A program made the position numbers and the translations under genes. A stretch of 64,000 bases of DNA from Pseudomonas fluorescens (GTDB lineage Bacteria; Pseudomonadota; Gammaproteobacteria; Pseudomonadales; Pseudomonadaceae): positions 62,001 to 126,000 of the forward strand of contig NZ_CABVHJ010000011.1 of the NCBI RefSeq assembly GCF_902497745.1, written 5' to 3'. Below are positions 18,536-27,317 of this stretch, piece by piece. Positions within the stretch are counted from its first letter, which is position 1. The number at the start of each line of letters is the position of its first letter. The notes under the pieces are model-generated. The model was not told where the DNA came from and searched no databases. It saw only the letters and a list, made by a program, of their open reading frames with translations.

Positions 18536-19282
18536 TCAAGGGCGATAAAGGTGCGCATGCCCCGCGCGATACAGCGATGACTCGCTAAACACTTCACTGC
18601 CCAAAACCCGCCCGACCAGAATCAACGCCGTACGCCGAAAACCTTTGGCCTCAACCTTCCCGGCGATATCGGCCAGCGTCCCGACCACCCAATCCTGATC
18701 CGGCCACGTCGCCCGGTGAATGACCGCAATCGGGCAATCCGCGCCGTAATGCGGCAGCAGTTCCACCAGAATCTTCGGCAAATGGTTAACGCCCAGATGA
18801 ATCGCCATGGTCGCGCCATGTTGCGCCAGGCTGCCCAGTTCCTCACCGGCCGGCATCGCGGTTTTATCGGCGTAGCGGGTCAGAATCACGCTTTGCGAGA
18901 CGTCCGGCAACGTCAGTTCCGCACCGAGCAACGCGGCGCAGGCTGCCGTCGCCGTCACACCGGGAATGATCTCGAATGGAATATTCAGCTCGCGCAGATA
19001 GCGAATCTGCTCACCAATCGCGCCATACAGGCTCGGATCACCGGAATGCACGCGCGCCACATCATCACCGTTGGCGTGGGCGGTTTTGATCAATTCGATG
19101 ATCTGTTCCAGATGCAATTCAGCGCTGTTGACCACCGTCTCGGCTTGATGGCCGTCGAGCACCGCCGCCGGCACCAACGAGCCTGCGTAGATAATCACCG
19201 GGCAGCTGCGGATCAGCCGCTGGCCTTTGACGGTGATCAATTCCGGGTCGCCGGGGCCGGCACCGATGAAGTAGACGGTCAT
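18536..19282 (-). CDS. cobM: Precorrin-4 C(11)-methyltransferase
   Basis: SAM-dependent methyltransferase of 248 residues that makes precorrin-5 in the aerobic cobalamin pathway. The N-terminal VYFIGAGPGDPELITVKG is the tetrapyrrole methylase SAM loop, and RVHSGDPSLYGAIGEQ (about 78-93) and RATWPDQDWVVGTL (about 203-216) are typical of CobM. It is the last gene of a leftward group cbtB-cbtA-cobE-cobM that follows a cobalamin riboswitch, so it should be repressed by B12. There is an 81-base gap to cobE and no competing start. Confidence 0.95.
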   Translation of the reverse strand: MTVYFIGAGPGDPELITVKGQRLIRSCPVIIYAGSLVPAAVLDGHQAETVVNSAELHLEQIIELIKTAHANGDDVARVHSGDPSLYGAIGEQIRYLRELNIPFEIIPGVTATAACAALLGAELTLPDVSQSVILTRYADKTAMPAGEELGSLAQHGATMAIHLGVNHLPKILVELLPHYGADCPIAVIHRATWPDQDWVVGTLADIAGKVEAKGFRRTALILVGRVLGSEVFSESSLYRAGHAHLYRP

Positions 19283-19363
19283 GGTTGAATCCTGTGAAAA
19301 AGGGGCACGGCAATCGCTTCAGATGAAGATTGCTCATGATCGGTGGCGGGGATTATCGGGAAT

Positions 19364-19777
19364 TTATGCCGCGCCGGCCAATGCGAAGGTGGCCTGAGCG
19401 TATTTTTGCCGGGAAATCAGCAGTTTTGCCGGTGCCTGAATCAGCTGTTCGGCAAGGGCCAGCGCGGCACTTTCGGCGACGCCATAGCAACCGGTCCGTT
19501 CGTAAGCGATCTCGGAACGGTGGCTGAGTCGTTCCTGATAACTGGCCAATTCTTCGCTGCTGAAGTACAGCAACGGCAGCGCCAACTGTGCGGCGAGTTC
19601 CTGTAGACCGGGCTCATCACGCTTCAGGTCGATACTGGCCAAGGCCTTGACCGCTTGCAGCTCAATCCGATGTGCCTGTAACGCCTGATCAAGTAACGCG
19701 CGCAGCGTGCTGGCCGGGCAGCCGCGCTGGCAGCCCAGGCCGACTACAAAGGTCGGCGCTGCGCTGTCATCGGTCAT
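19364..19777 (-). CDS. cobE: Cobalamin biosynthesis protein CobE (CbiG C-terminal family)
   Basis: Protein of 137 residues with the CobE/CbiG C-terminal fold: VVGLGCQRGCPASTLRALL near the N terminus, KALASIDLKRDEPGLQELA (about 44-62), and TGCYGVAESAALALA (about 95-109). In P. denitrificans CobE is needed for cobalamin synthesis; its exact step is unsettled. The ATG at 19777 overlaps the cbtA stop (ATGA), showing translational coupling and fixing the start; sequence further upstream in this frame belongs to cbtA. Confidence 0.92.
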   Translation of the reverse strand: MTDDSAAPTFVVGLGCQRGCPASTLRALLDQALQAHRIELQAVKALASIDLKRDEPGLQELAAQLALPLLYFSSEELASYQERLSHRSEIAYERTGCYGVAESAALALAEQLIQAPAKLLISRQKYAQATFALAGAA

Positions 19778-20475
19778 GCGTGGTATTGGCCATCGCTTTT
19801 GCGGCGGAACAACCAGGCGCTGATCAGGCCGAGGGCCAGCCAGAACACTACGTTGGTCAACTGCGAAGCGATTTTGAACTGGGCTTCCAATGCCTCGGGA
19901 GCGAGCATCGAATGCACTTCCGGCTGGGGTGCGCCGATTACGTGGGGCACAGCAAGGATGGCCACACCGAGGACTTTCATCAGCCAGTGACGGCTGAACG
20001 CGATCAACGACAGGCCGACCGCGGTCGACGCGGCCGTGCCGATCCACCACATCTGGCGTGAGGCCAGATCAGCAGCGGCAGTGCCCGGCAATTCAGGTGG
20101 CAGGCCCATCGTCGGTGCCAGTACGAATGTTGCGTAACCGGCCAGGCCCCAGAGCAGACCTTGCGAGGTTTTGGTTGGCGCGCGCAGGGTGTACAGGCCC
20201 GCGAGCATCAGGGCGAAACCCACCGCCACCACCAAATTGCCACCAGTGGTCGAGACCACACGCTGCCAGCCGTCTTCCGGCTCCCAAGCTTCAGCATCGT
20301 GGGTGTGCGCAGCGCTGCCGGCGGCGTGTTCATGAACTTCAGCGACCGGTTCGGCTTTCTCGAAGGTTTCCGCCTGAAGGATCAGCGGCGACACCCAGAA
20401 ACTTTGCAGCAGAGTGAGGAGCAGGGCGGCCAGCAGACCAGTGAAACCTGCGGTTTGCGCAATACGCTTGATCAT
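19774..20475 (-). CDS. cbtA: Cobalt transporter subunit CbtA
   Basis: Integral membrane protein of 233 residues, predicted cobalt importer subunit defined by its link with B12 riboswitches. It has about five membrane spans, starting IAQTAGFTGLLAALLLTLLQ, and a histidine-containing periplasmic loop (HEHAAGSAAHTHDAEAWEPEDGWQR, about residues 48-73) that could bind metal. It lies 11 bases downstream of cbtB, and its stop overlaps the cobE start. The ATG at 20475 begins MIKRIAQ, the usual CbtA N terminus. Confidence 0.94.
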   Translation of the reverse strand: MIKRIAQTAGFTGLLAALLLTLLQSFWVSPLILQAETFEKAEPVAEVHEHAAGSAAHTHDAEAWEPEDGWQRVVSTTGGNLVVAVGFALMLAGLYTLRAPTKTSQGLLWGLAGYATFVLAPTMGLPPELPGTAAADLASRQMWWIGTAASTAVGLSLIAFSRHWLMKVLGVAILAVPHVIGAPQPEVHSMLAPEALEAQFKIASQLTNVVFWLALGLISAWLFRRKSDGQYHA

Positions 20476-20486
20476 GTCGACAGGTC

Positions 20487-20684
20487 TCAGTGGCACGGGA
20501 ACGCGGCGCTGTGGCGGGTATCGTGGGCGGCGTTGTGCACCGCTTCGATGTGCGAGAAACCGGCGAAGTAGACCAGGCTGGCGCCGAGGATCGACGCAAA
20601 GATCGCGGCGGCCAGGCGTTGGCTCAGGGTGGCGGTGCTGGAGATTTTGTCCGTGTTGCTGCCGGTGCTGCTGATGATCGACAT
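20487..20684 (-). CDS. cbtB: Cobalt transporter subunit CbtB
   Basis: Small membrane protein of 65 residues with one span (LAAAIFASILGASLVYFAGF, about 26-45) and a histidine-rich tail HIEAVHNAAHDTRHSAAFPCH, the signature of CbtB and a probable cobalt-binding site. It is the first gene after the cobalamin riboswitch and forms the transporter with CbtA. The AGAGGGAAG ribosome site lies just upstream of the ATG. Confidence 0.94.
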   Translation of the reverse strand: MSIISSTGSNTDKISSTATLSQRLAAAIFASILGASLVYFAGFSHIEAVHNAAHDTRHSAAFPCH

Positions 20685-20817
20685 GGCGCTTCCCTCTGGA
20701 GTGTCAGCGGGTGATTTGAGCGCATGAAGACCCCTGCGGGTCGGGCTCGCAGAGGTTCGAACAGCGCCCGCCCACCGCGGGTTTGTTATGTTCAGCGACG
20801 CACGAGGTGCGGGCTGT

Positions 20818-21024
20818 GTGTTGCGGGCCGGTCTCCGGGCTCACGAGGGGTTGGCGTCAGGCCGACCTGCAAGCGTCACCTTCCCATGCCGTACAGACAC
20901 AGTGGTTTTGACGCTTCGCTCGCTTACCGTTGCGGGGGCAGCACCGGACTGACATGGCTCTGAGTAAAGCACATGATTCACCGGTTTCCCGTTTCACCCT
21001 GTGAAGGGCACCCGTAACAAGTTG
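20818..21024 (-). ncRNA. Cobalamin riboswitch upstream of cbtB
   Basis: Read on the minus strand, the conserved elements appear in order: GTTACGGGTGCCC, GAAACGGGAAACCGGTGA, the core GTGCTGCCCCCGCAACGGTAA, GCATGGGAAGGTGACGC, and a B12 box AGCCCGGAGACCGGCC. This matches the AdoCbl-type aptamer. It should turn off cbtBA-cobE-cobM when B12 is plentiful. About 130 bases remain between the B12 box and the cbtB start for the expression platform; I saw no clean T-tract terminator there, so control may act on translation. Confidence 0.93.
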
Positions 21025-21075
21025 TGTAGGAGAGCATGGGTTGGGGATTTTAGTCAATTTGGTGGGGGGCTGATC

Positions 21076-22020
21076 CGTTGCTGCGGGTGTTGCTGATTAC
21101 GGTTTCGCCCTTACGGCGACTCACTTTTTTTCAAACGCCAAAAAAAGTAAGCAAAAAACGCTTGCTCCTGCGTGCGGCCCGCTCGCTGGGGCTCGGGGTT
21201 CCTTCGCTGCGGGATCGATCCGGGCGCAGCGTCTCCGGTTTGCTTCGCTGCACCTACTCCCGCTGTGTTTGGCTGCGCCAAACGGTCGCTGCGCTCCCAC
21301 GCCCGGATCAATCCCTCCACTCAGCCTTCCGACGTCGCCCGTGGATCAAGATCAAGAGCAGGCGAGCTGACACTCGGCCTATTGAGTGGTGAAGAGCGCG
21401 GGTGTTCGGCTTTTGATTGCGTTGTTTGCTGCCCCTCACCCCAGCCCTCTCCCGAGGGAGAGGGAGCCGATTTTTGGGCTTTTCAAAGCTTGAGTTCAAC
21501 TCGGTATCGCACGTCGGCGTATCTCTCCCAAACACCTCGGTCAGTCCCCTCTCCCTTGGGGAGAGGGCTAGGGTGAGGGGCTCTTGATCTTTTTTGTGAT
21601 CTTTGCTTTTCAAAGCCTGAGTTCAACGCGGTATCGCACGTCGGCGTAGCTCTCCCAAACACCGCGATTAGTCCCCTCTCCCTCCGGGAGAGGGCTAGGG
21701 TGAGGGGCTCTTGATCTGGCTTTGGCTCTTGATCTGGCTTTTGATCTGGCTTTTTGCCCCTTCGGCAGGCCGAGCGTAGGTGTTCATCCGGGGTAGGCGC
21801 GCAGCGCCGTGCGGCGAAGCCGCATTCATCGAGAGGAGGTGCAGCGAAGCAAACCGTAGGCGATGCCCCCGGATGGACACCGTAGCGAGGGAACACTGAG
21901 CCTCAGCGAAGTGCCGTACGCCGGGGCAAAGCCTTTTGGGTTACCTTTTCGGCGTTTGGAAAAGGTGACTCGCTGTAAGAGCGAAACCGCCAGCGGCCGC
22001 ACCCGCAGCAACGGATATGC
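21076..22020. repeat. Nested repeat island between the two B12 riboswitches
   Basis: About 950 bases without genes. The two ends are inverted copies of one another: TTACGGCGACTCAC with CAAACGCCAAAAAAAGTAA and TTTGCTTCGCTGCACCT on the left pair with the reverse complement near 21830-22015 (AGGTGCAGCGAAGCAAA, TTACCTTTTCGGCGTTTG, GGTGACTCGCTGTAAGAGCG). Between them are three CCCTCACCC(C/T)AGCCCTCTCCC units at 21432-21464, 21546-21580 and 21673-21708. Several frames stay open across the region but none has a credible protein. Confidence 0.8.
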
Positions 22021-22077
22021 CCCCAATCCAAAACCCCCAAAGCATTGACCCATAAGCAAGCCATGCGTAGCCTTGCG

Positions 22078-22270
22078 CTTTCGAGGTTCTTCGGCCGTTG
22101 CCGAAGCTAAGAAGGGAACGCGGTCAATGCCGCGGCTGCCCCCGCAACTGTGAACGGTGATGTTCGCTGCCACGCCACTGCCAGCTCAACCCATGAGCCA
22201 GCGGGAAGGCGCAGCCAACGCCAGGCCCAGCGCCTGAACACCGTCAGCCAGGAGACCTGCCTCGTCACAG
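22078..22270 (+). ncRNA. Cobalamin riboswitch upstream of cobW
   Basis: Conserved parts in order: GAGGTTCTTCGGCCGTTGCC, AAGAAGGGAACGCGGT, the core GCGGCTGCCCCCGCAACTGT, CCACTGCC ... GCGGGAAGGCGC, and a perfect B12 box GTCAGCCAGGAGACCTGCC. This is a canonical AdoCbl riboswitch. It precedes cobW by about 110 bases and should control the rightward cobW-cobN-chlI/D operon. Confidence 0.95.
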
Positions 22271-22346
22271 ATTCTCACTACAACCGGGCGGGGTGATCCG
22301 GTGGCGAACGCTTCCGGCGCGCACGCGCGTTGCCGGTTCTCGTCCC

Positions 22347-22375
22347 GTATGCCCGCCGCTTGCCAAAGGGCATAC
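22347..22375 (+). promoter_or_regulatory. Hairpin covering the cobW ribosome-binding region
   Basis: GTATGCCC (22347-22354) and GGGCATAC (22368-22375) form a perfect 8-bp stem that ends two bases before the cobW ATG. The only Shine-Dalgarno-like sequence, AAAGGG, sits in the loop and 3' arm. This could be the translational expression platform of the riboswitch. Confidence 0.5.
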
Positions 22376-22377
22376 CG

Positions 22378-23451
22378 ATGAAAACACTGGCCAAACTCCC
22401 CGTCACCATCGTCACCGGCTTCCTCGGCTCGGGCAAAACCACGCTGCTGCGGCACATGCTCGATAACGCTCAGGGCCGTCGCATCGCGGTGATCGTCAAC
22501 GAGTTTGGCGAGTTGGGCATCGACGGTGAAATCCTCAAACAGTGCACCATCGGCTGCACCGAAGAAGAAGCCACCGGCCGCGTTTACGAACTGGCCAACG
22601 GCTGCCTGTGCTGCACCGTTCAGGAAGAGTTCTTCCCGGTGATGCGTGAACTGGTCGCACGTCGCGGTGACCTCGACCACATCCTTATCGAAACCTCGGG
22701 CCTGGCCCTGCCGAAACCACTGGTGCAAGCCTTCCAGTGGCCGGAAATCCGCAGCGCCTGCACCGTTGACGCGGTGATCACCGTGGTCGACAGCCCGGCA
22801 GTGGCCGCTGGCACCTTCGCGGCGTTCCCGGATCAAGTCGATGCGCAGCGCAAACTCGACCCGAACCTCGATCACGAATCGCCGCTGCACGAACTGTTCG
22901 CCGACCAACTGGCCAGCGCTGACCTGGTGATCCTGAACAAGGCCGACCAGACCAGCCCGGAAGACCTCGCTCGCGTCCGCGCTGAAGTCGCCGAAGAATT
23001 GCCGCCAGCGGTGAAAATCATCGAAGCCAGCAACGGCCGTCTGCCACTGGACGTGTTGATCGGCCTCGGCGCCGGTTCCGAAGAACACATCGACAGCCGC
23101 CACAGCCATCACGACCATCATCACGGTGAAGGCGATGACGATCACGATGACCACGATCACGACGCCTTCGATTCAATCTCCATCGAACTGCCGCAAGCCG
23201 ACGAAAGCCTGCTGCTCGACGCGCTGACGCAACTGGTGGTCAAGCACGGCATCTTGCGCGTGAAGGGCTTTGCGGCCATTCCAAACAAGCCAATGCGCCT
23301 GCTGATCCAAGGCGTCGGCACGCGTTTCGACAAGCATTTCGACCGTCAGTGGGGCGCCGAGGAAGCGCGCGTCACCCGTCTGGTATTGATCGGTCAGGAA
23401 CTCGACGCCGCCCAACTCGAAGCGCAACTGCGCGCCGCGCTCAGCGTTTAA
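22378..23451 (+). CDS. cobW: Cobalamin biosynthesis protein CobW (GTP-dependent cobalt chaperone)
   Basis: G3E-family GTPase of 357 residues thought to deliver Co(II) to the cobalt chelatase. The P loop GFLGSGKTT is at residues 14-22, the metal-binding GCLCC motif near 75-79, and a histidine/aspartate-rich stretch (SRHSHHDHHHGEGDDDHDDH, about 239-260) is a further metal site. The C-terminal CobW_C domain ends the protein. The ATG at 22378 places the P loop as in other members; a frame open further upstream runs through the riboswitch. Three bases separate its stop from cobN. Confidence 0.96.
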   Translation: MKTLAKLPVTIVTGFLGSGKTTLLRHMLDNAQGRRIAVIVNEFGELGIDGEILKQCTIGCTEEEATGRVYELANGCLCCTVQEEFFPVMRELVARRGDLDHILIETSGLALPKPLVQAFQWPEIRSACTVDAVITVVDSPAVAAGTFAAFPDQVDAQRKLDPNLDHESPLHELFADQLASADLVILNKADQTSPEDLARVRAEVAEELPPAVKIIEASNGRLPLDVLIGLGAGSEEHIDSRHSHHDHHHGEGDDDHDDHDHDAFDSISIELPQADESLLLDALTQLVVKHGILRVKGFAAIPNKPMRLLIQGVGTRFDKHFDRQWGAEEARVTRLVLIGQELDAAQLEAQLRAALSV

Positions 23452-23454
23452 ACC

Positions 23455-26400
23455 ATGCATCTGCTCAGGACCCAGCCCGGCGGTTTCGTCTCGGATGACA
23501 ACATTGCCGACCTTGGCCAAACCCCCGCCGAGTTGGTGATCCTGTGCAGCGGAGATTCCAGCCTGGCGCTGCTCGCCGAAGCCGCGCAGCAGTTGCCGGA
23601 AGATTACCCGAGCCTGCGTCTGGCCAATCCGATGCAGGTGCAGAATCACGCCTCAGTCGATCTCTACGTCGACGAAGTGCTGCGTCACGCCAAGGTGATT
23701 CTGATCTCGCTGCACGGCGGCATTGCCTATTGGCGTTATGGCGTCGAGCGCTTGGTCGAGCTTTCCGAACGCGGCGTGCAGGTGATTCTGGTGCCGGGCG
23801 ATGACCGTCCCGATCCGGAGCTCAGCGACTTGAGCACCGTCAACGCCGAGGATCGCGACCGCCTCTGGCAATTCCTGCGGCAGGGCGGCCTGGGCAATGC
23901 GCTGGATTTCTTCCGCTGCCTGGCTGATCGTTGGCTCGCCCGCGATTACGCTTGGGAAGAACCGCAAACCCTGCCGCGCACGGCGATCTACCACCCGAAC
24001 AAAACCAGCGCAGCACTGAGTGACTGGCAAGCCGAATGGCTGCCGGAAAACCCGGTGGCGGCGGTGCTGTTCTACCGCTCGCACCTGCAAGCGGCGAACA
24101 CCGCGTTCATCGATGTTTTCTGCCAGCGCTTGCAGGCGGCCGGGCTTAATCCGCTGCCGATCGCCGTGGCCAGTCTGAAAGAACCCGGCTGCCTGGCGGT
24201 GGTCGAGGATTGGCTGGACGAAGTCGAGGCCGGGGTGATTTTGAACACCACCGGTTTCGCCCAGTCCAGCCCGGAAGCGCCGCATTTACGGCCGTTTCGC
24301 CGCAACATTCCAGTGATTCAGGCGATCTGCGCGCAGGACAACGAACCCGGCTGGCGCGACAGCGAGCAGGGCCTCGGCCCGCGCGATCTGGCGATGCACA
24401 TTGCCTTGCCGGAACTCGACGGGCGCATCATCAGTCGGCCGATCAGTTTCAAGGATCTGGCCTGGCGCAGCGAGCGCAGTCAGTCCGATGTGGTCTGCTA
24501 CCGCGCGCAACCCGAGCGCATGGATTTTGTCGCTGAACTGGCGCGGCGCTGGATCGATCTGGCGCGGGTGTCGAATGGCGAAAAACGCATCGCGCTGATC
24601 CTCGCCAACTACCCGACCCGCGACGGACGCATCGGCAACGGCGTCGGCCTCGACACTCCGGCAGCGGCGCTGAACATCCTGCGCGCGTTGCAGGCTGAGG
24701 GCTATCCGCTCACCGCTGAACTGCCGATTAGCGGCACCGAGTTGATCCAGCAATTGCTCGGCGGCGTCAGCAACGATCTCGACACGATTGATCTGCGCCC
24801 GTGCCAGCAAAGCCTGGCGATGGACGCGTACCTGACGATGTTCAATGCGCTGCCCGAGGCCAATCGCGCCGCCGTTGTCGAACGCTGGGGCCCGCCGCAA
24901 AACGATCCGATGTGCCGTGACGGGCGCATGATGATCGCCGGCATTCGCTTCGGTCTGACCTTCGTCGGCATCCAGCCGGCGCGCGGTTATCAGGTTGATC
25001 CAAGCGCGGTGTATCACGACCCCGATCTGGTGCCGCCGCACGGTTATCTGGCGTTCTATTTCTGGTTGCGCAACACCTACGGCGCGCACGGCGTGATTCA
25101 CGTCGGCAAGCACGGCAACCTCGAATGGCTGCCGGGCAAAGGCGTGGGCCTTTCGGAAAACTGCTGGCCGGACGCGTTGCTCGGGCCGCTGCCGAACATC
25201 TATCCGTTTATCGTCAACGACCCGGGCGAGGGCGCCCAGGCCAAACGGCGTACGCAAGCGGTGATCATCGACCACCTGATGCCGCCGCTGACCCGCGCCG
25301 AAACCTACGGCCCGCTGCGCAATCTGGAGCTGCTGGCCGACGAATATTACGAAGCGCAACTGCTCGATCCGCGTCGTGCCCGCGAGTTGCAGCGCGACAT
25401 TCTGCAATTGGTGCGCGAGACGCAGATCGACCGCGAACTGCAACTCGATGCCGGGCTGGACAGCGACGCCGATGCGGCGATCTGGTTGCCGCGCCTCGAT
25501 ACCTATTTGTGTGATCTGAAGGAATCGCAGATTCGCGATGGCTTGCACATTTTTGGCGAGTCGCCGACCGGGCGTTTGCGCATTGATACGTTGCTGGCGT
25601 TGTTGCGTATTCCGCGCGGAGACGGGAAGGGCGCGCAGTCGAGTCTGCTGCGAGCACTGGCCAAAGCATTCGAACTGGGTTTCGATCCGCTCGATTGTGC
25701 ACTGGCCGATCCATGGACAGGCCCGCGCCCGCTAGAGCTGCAATCTCAAATCGACGAGGTTTGGCGCACCGCCGGCGACACCCGCGAACGTCTTGAACTG
25801 TTTGCCACACAGCTGATTTTCCAAGCTTTGCACGATCCATGTGGGAGCGAGCTTGCTCGCGAAGGCGTCGTGTCAGCCAGCACTTCATTCACTGACACAC
25901 AGCTTTCGCGAGCAAGCTCGCTCCCACAGGGACCTCGGTGGTCTGAAGTCAGTGCAATCATCGACCATCTGCGCGAAGTCGTCGCCCCGCGCCTGGACGC
26001 CTGCGGCCCCGCTGAAATGCGCGGCCTGCTCGACGCCCTCAGCGGTCGTTTCGTCCCCGCCGGCCCGAGCGGCGCGCCCAGTCGTGGTCGCCTCGACGTG
26101 TTACCGACCGGCCGTAATTTCTACTCGGTCGACGTGCGCAATCTGCCGACCACTACCGCGTGGCGCATCGGTTTCCAGTCAGCAACGTTGATTCTTGAGC
26201 GTCACCTGCAGGACCACGGCGATCACCTGCGCCAACTGGGCCTGTCGGTCTGGGGCACCGCGACCATGCGCACCGGCGGCGACGACATCGCCCAGGCCAT
26301 GGCGTTGATGGGTGTGCGCCCGGTGTGGGCCACTGGCAGTCAGCGTGTCGATGATTTCGAGATTCTGCCGCTGAGCCTGCTCGATCGCCCTCGTGTCGAC

Positions 26401-27303
26401 GTCACGCTGCGGGTTTCCGGATTCTTCCGCGATGCCTTCGCCAATCTGATTCGCCTGTTCGACGCCGCCGTGCAAGCCGTTGCTGCGCTGGATGAACCGG
26501 ACGACCTCAACCCGTTGGCCGCGAAAGTCCGCGCCGAGCGCGAGGCTCTGCTGCAATCGGGTCTTGATGAAGAAACGGCGCGGCGTCAGGCCGGTTGGCG
26601 AATCTTCGGGGCCAAGCCCGGTGCCTACGGTGCGGGCGTGCAGGGCGCCATCGACGGTCGTTTGTGGCAGAGCCGCGAGGATCTGGCCGAGGTTTATCTG
26701 AACTGGGGCGCTTACGCCTACGGTGGTTCCGACGACGGCACTGCTGCGCGTGAGCAGTTCGTGCAGCGCCTGAGTCAGGTGCAAGCGGTGTTGCAGAATC
26801 AGGACAATCGCGAGCACGACTTGCTCGATTCCAACGACTACTACCAATTCCAGGGCGGCATGCTCGCCGCCGTGGAAACCCTGCGCGGCGAAGCGGCGGC
26901 CAGTTATCACGGCGATCACAGCCAGCCGGATCTGCCGAAGATTCGCACCTTGAAAGAAGAGCTGAACCGGGTCATTCGCTCGCGGGCGGCTAATCCGAAA
27001 TGGATCGACGGGGTCAAGCGACACGGCTATAAAGGCGCGTTCGAACTGGCGGCGACGGTTGATAACCTGTTTGCGTTTGACGCTACCACGCAGTTGATCG
27101 ATGACCACCAGTATGCGTTGTTGGCGGATGCCTATTTGCTCGACCCGGCGACTCGGGAGTTTGTGCGCGAGCATAATCCGCATGCGCTGAGGGATATGAC
27201 GGAGCGCATGCTTGAGGCACAGCAGCGCGGGATGTGGCAGGAACCGGGGGCTTATAAAGAGGCGCTGGAAAATCTGCTGCTGGATATTGAGGAAGATATG
27301 TAG
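23455..27303 (+). CDS. cobN: Cobaltochelatase large subunit CobN, with an in-frame REP insertion
   Basis: Large subunit (1282 residues) of the ATP-dependent chelatase that inserts cobalt into hydrogenobyrinate a,c-diamide. It has the CobN/BchH layout: GVGLDTPAAALNIL (about 400), GVIHVGKHGNLEWLPGKGVGL (about 548-568), and conserved C-terminal NSNDYYQFQGGM- and KWIDGVKRHGYKGA-type motifs. About residues 796-825 are encoded by a complete REP doublet (25840-25928) read in frame, giving CGSELAREGVVSASTS... between FQALHDP and RWSEV, which would otherwise be contiguous. Without it the protein would be about 1252 residues. The reading frame is otherwise intact, so the enzyme is probably functional with an added loop. 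Confidence 0.95.
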   Translation: MHLLRTQPGGFVSDDNIADLGQTPAELVILCSGDSSLALLAEAAQQLPEDYPSLRLANPMQVQNHASVDLYVDEVLRHAKVILISLHGGIAYWRYGVERLVELSERGVQVILVPGDDRPDPELSDLSTVNAEDRDRLWQFLRQGGLGNALDFFRCLADRWLARDYAWEEPQTLPRTAIYHPNKTSAALSDWQAEWLPENPVAAVLFYRSHLQAANTAFIDVFCQRLQAAGLNPLPIAVASLKEPGCLAVVEDWLDEVEAGVILNTTGFAQSSPEAPHLRPFRRNIPVIQAICAQDNEPGWRDSEQGLGPRDLAMHIALPELDGRIISRPISFKDLAWRSERSQSDVVCYRAQPERMDFVAELARRWIDLARVSNGEKRIALILANYPTRDGRIGNGVGLDTPAAALNILRALQAEGYPLTAELPISGTELIQQLLGGVSNDLDTIDLRPCQQSLAMDAYLTMFNALPEANRAAVVERWGPPQNDPMCRDGRMMIAGIRFGLTFVGIQPARGYQVDPSAVYHDPDLVPPHGYLAFYFWLRNTYGAHGVIHVGKHGNLEWLPGKGVGLSENCWPDALLGPLPNIYPFIVNDPGEGAQAKRRTQAVIIDHLMPPLTRAETYGPLRNLELLADEYYEAQLLDPRRARELQRDILQLVRETQIDRELQLDAGLDSDADAAIWLPRLDTYLCDLKESQIRDGLHIFGESPTGRLRIDTLLALLRIPRGDGKGAQSSLLRALAKAFELGFDPLDCALADPWTGPRPLELQSQIDEVWRTAGDTRERLELFATQLIFQALHDPCGSELAREGVVSASTSFTDTQLSRASSLPQGPRWSEVSAIIDHLREVVAPRLDACGPAEMRGLLDALSGRFVPAGPSGAPSRGRLDVLPTGRNFYSVDVRNLPTTTAWRIGFQSATLILERHLQDHGDHLRQLGLSVWGTATMRTGGDDIAQAMALMGVRPVWATGSQRVDDFEILPLSLLDRPRVDVTLRVSGFFRDAFANLIRLFDAAVQAVAALDEPDDLNPLAAKVRAEREALLQSGLDEETARRQAGWRIFGAKPGAYGAGVQGAIDGRLWQSREDLAEVYLNWGAYAYGGSDDGTAAREQFVQRLSQVQAVLQNQDNREHDLLDSNDYYQFQGGMLAAVETLRGEAAASYHGDHSQPDLPKIRTLKEELNRVIRSRAANPKWIDGVKRHGYKGAFELAATVDNLFAFDATTQLIDDHQYALLADAYLLDPATREFVREHNPHALRDMTERMLEAQQRGMWQEPGAYKEALENLLLDIEEDM
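25840..25928. repeat. REP doublet inside the cobN coding region
   Basis: Inverted pair TGTGGGAGCGAGCTTGCTCG / CGAGCAAGCTCGCTCCCACA of the same type as those in the intergenic regions. Here it is translated as part of CobN with no stop or frameshift. Confidence 0.9.
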
Positions 27304-27317
27304 CCGCTCAAAAGCTA

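Noticed and set aside
21172..22173. Several 60-137-codon open frames in the repeat island
   Set aside because: They run through inverted repeats and hairpin units and change frame between copies; none looks like protein.
25840..25928. The REP in cobN as a disrupting insertion that makes cobN a pseudogene
   Set aside because: The frame stays open on both sides and CobN motifs continue normally downstream.
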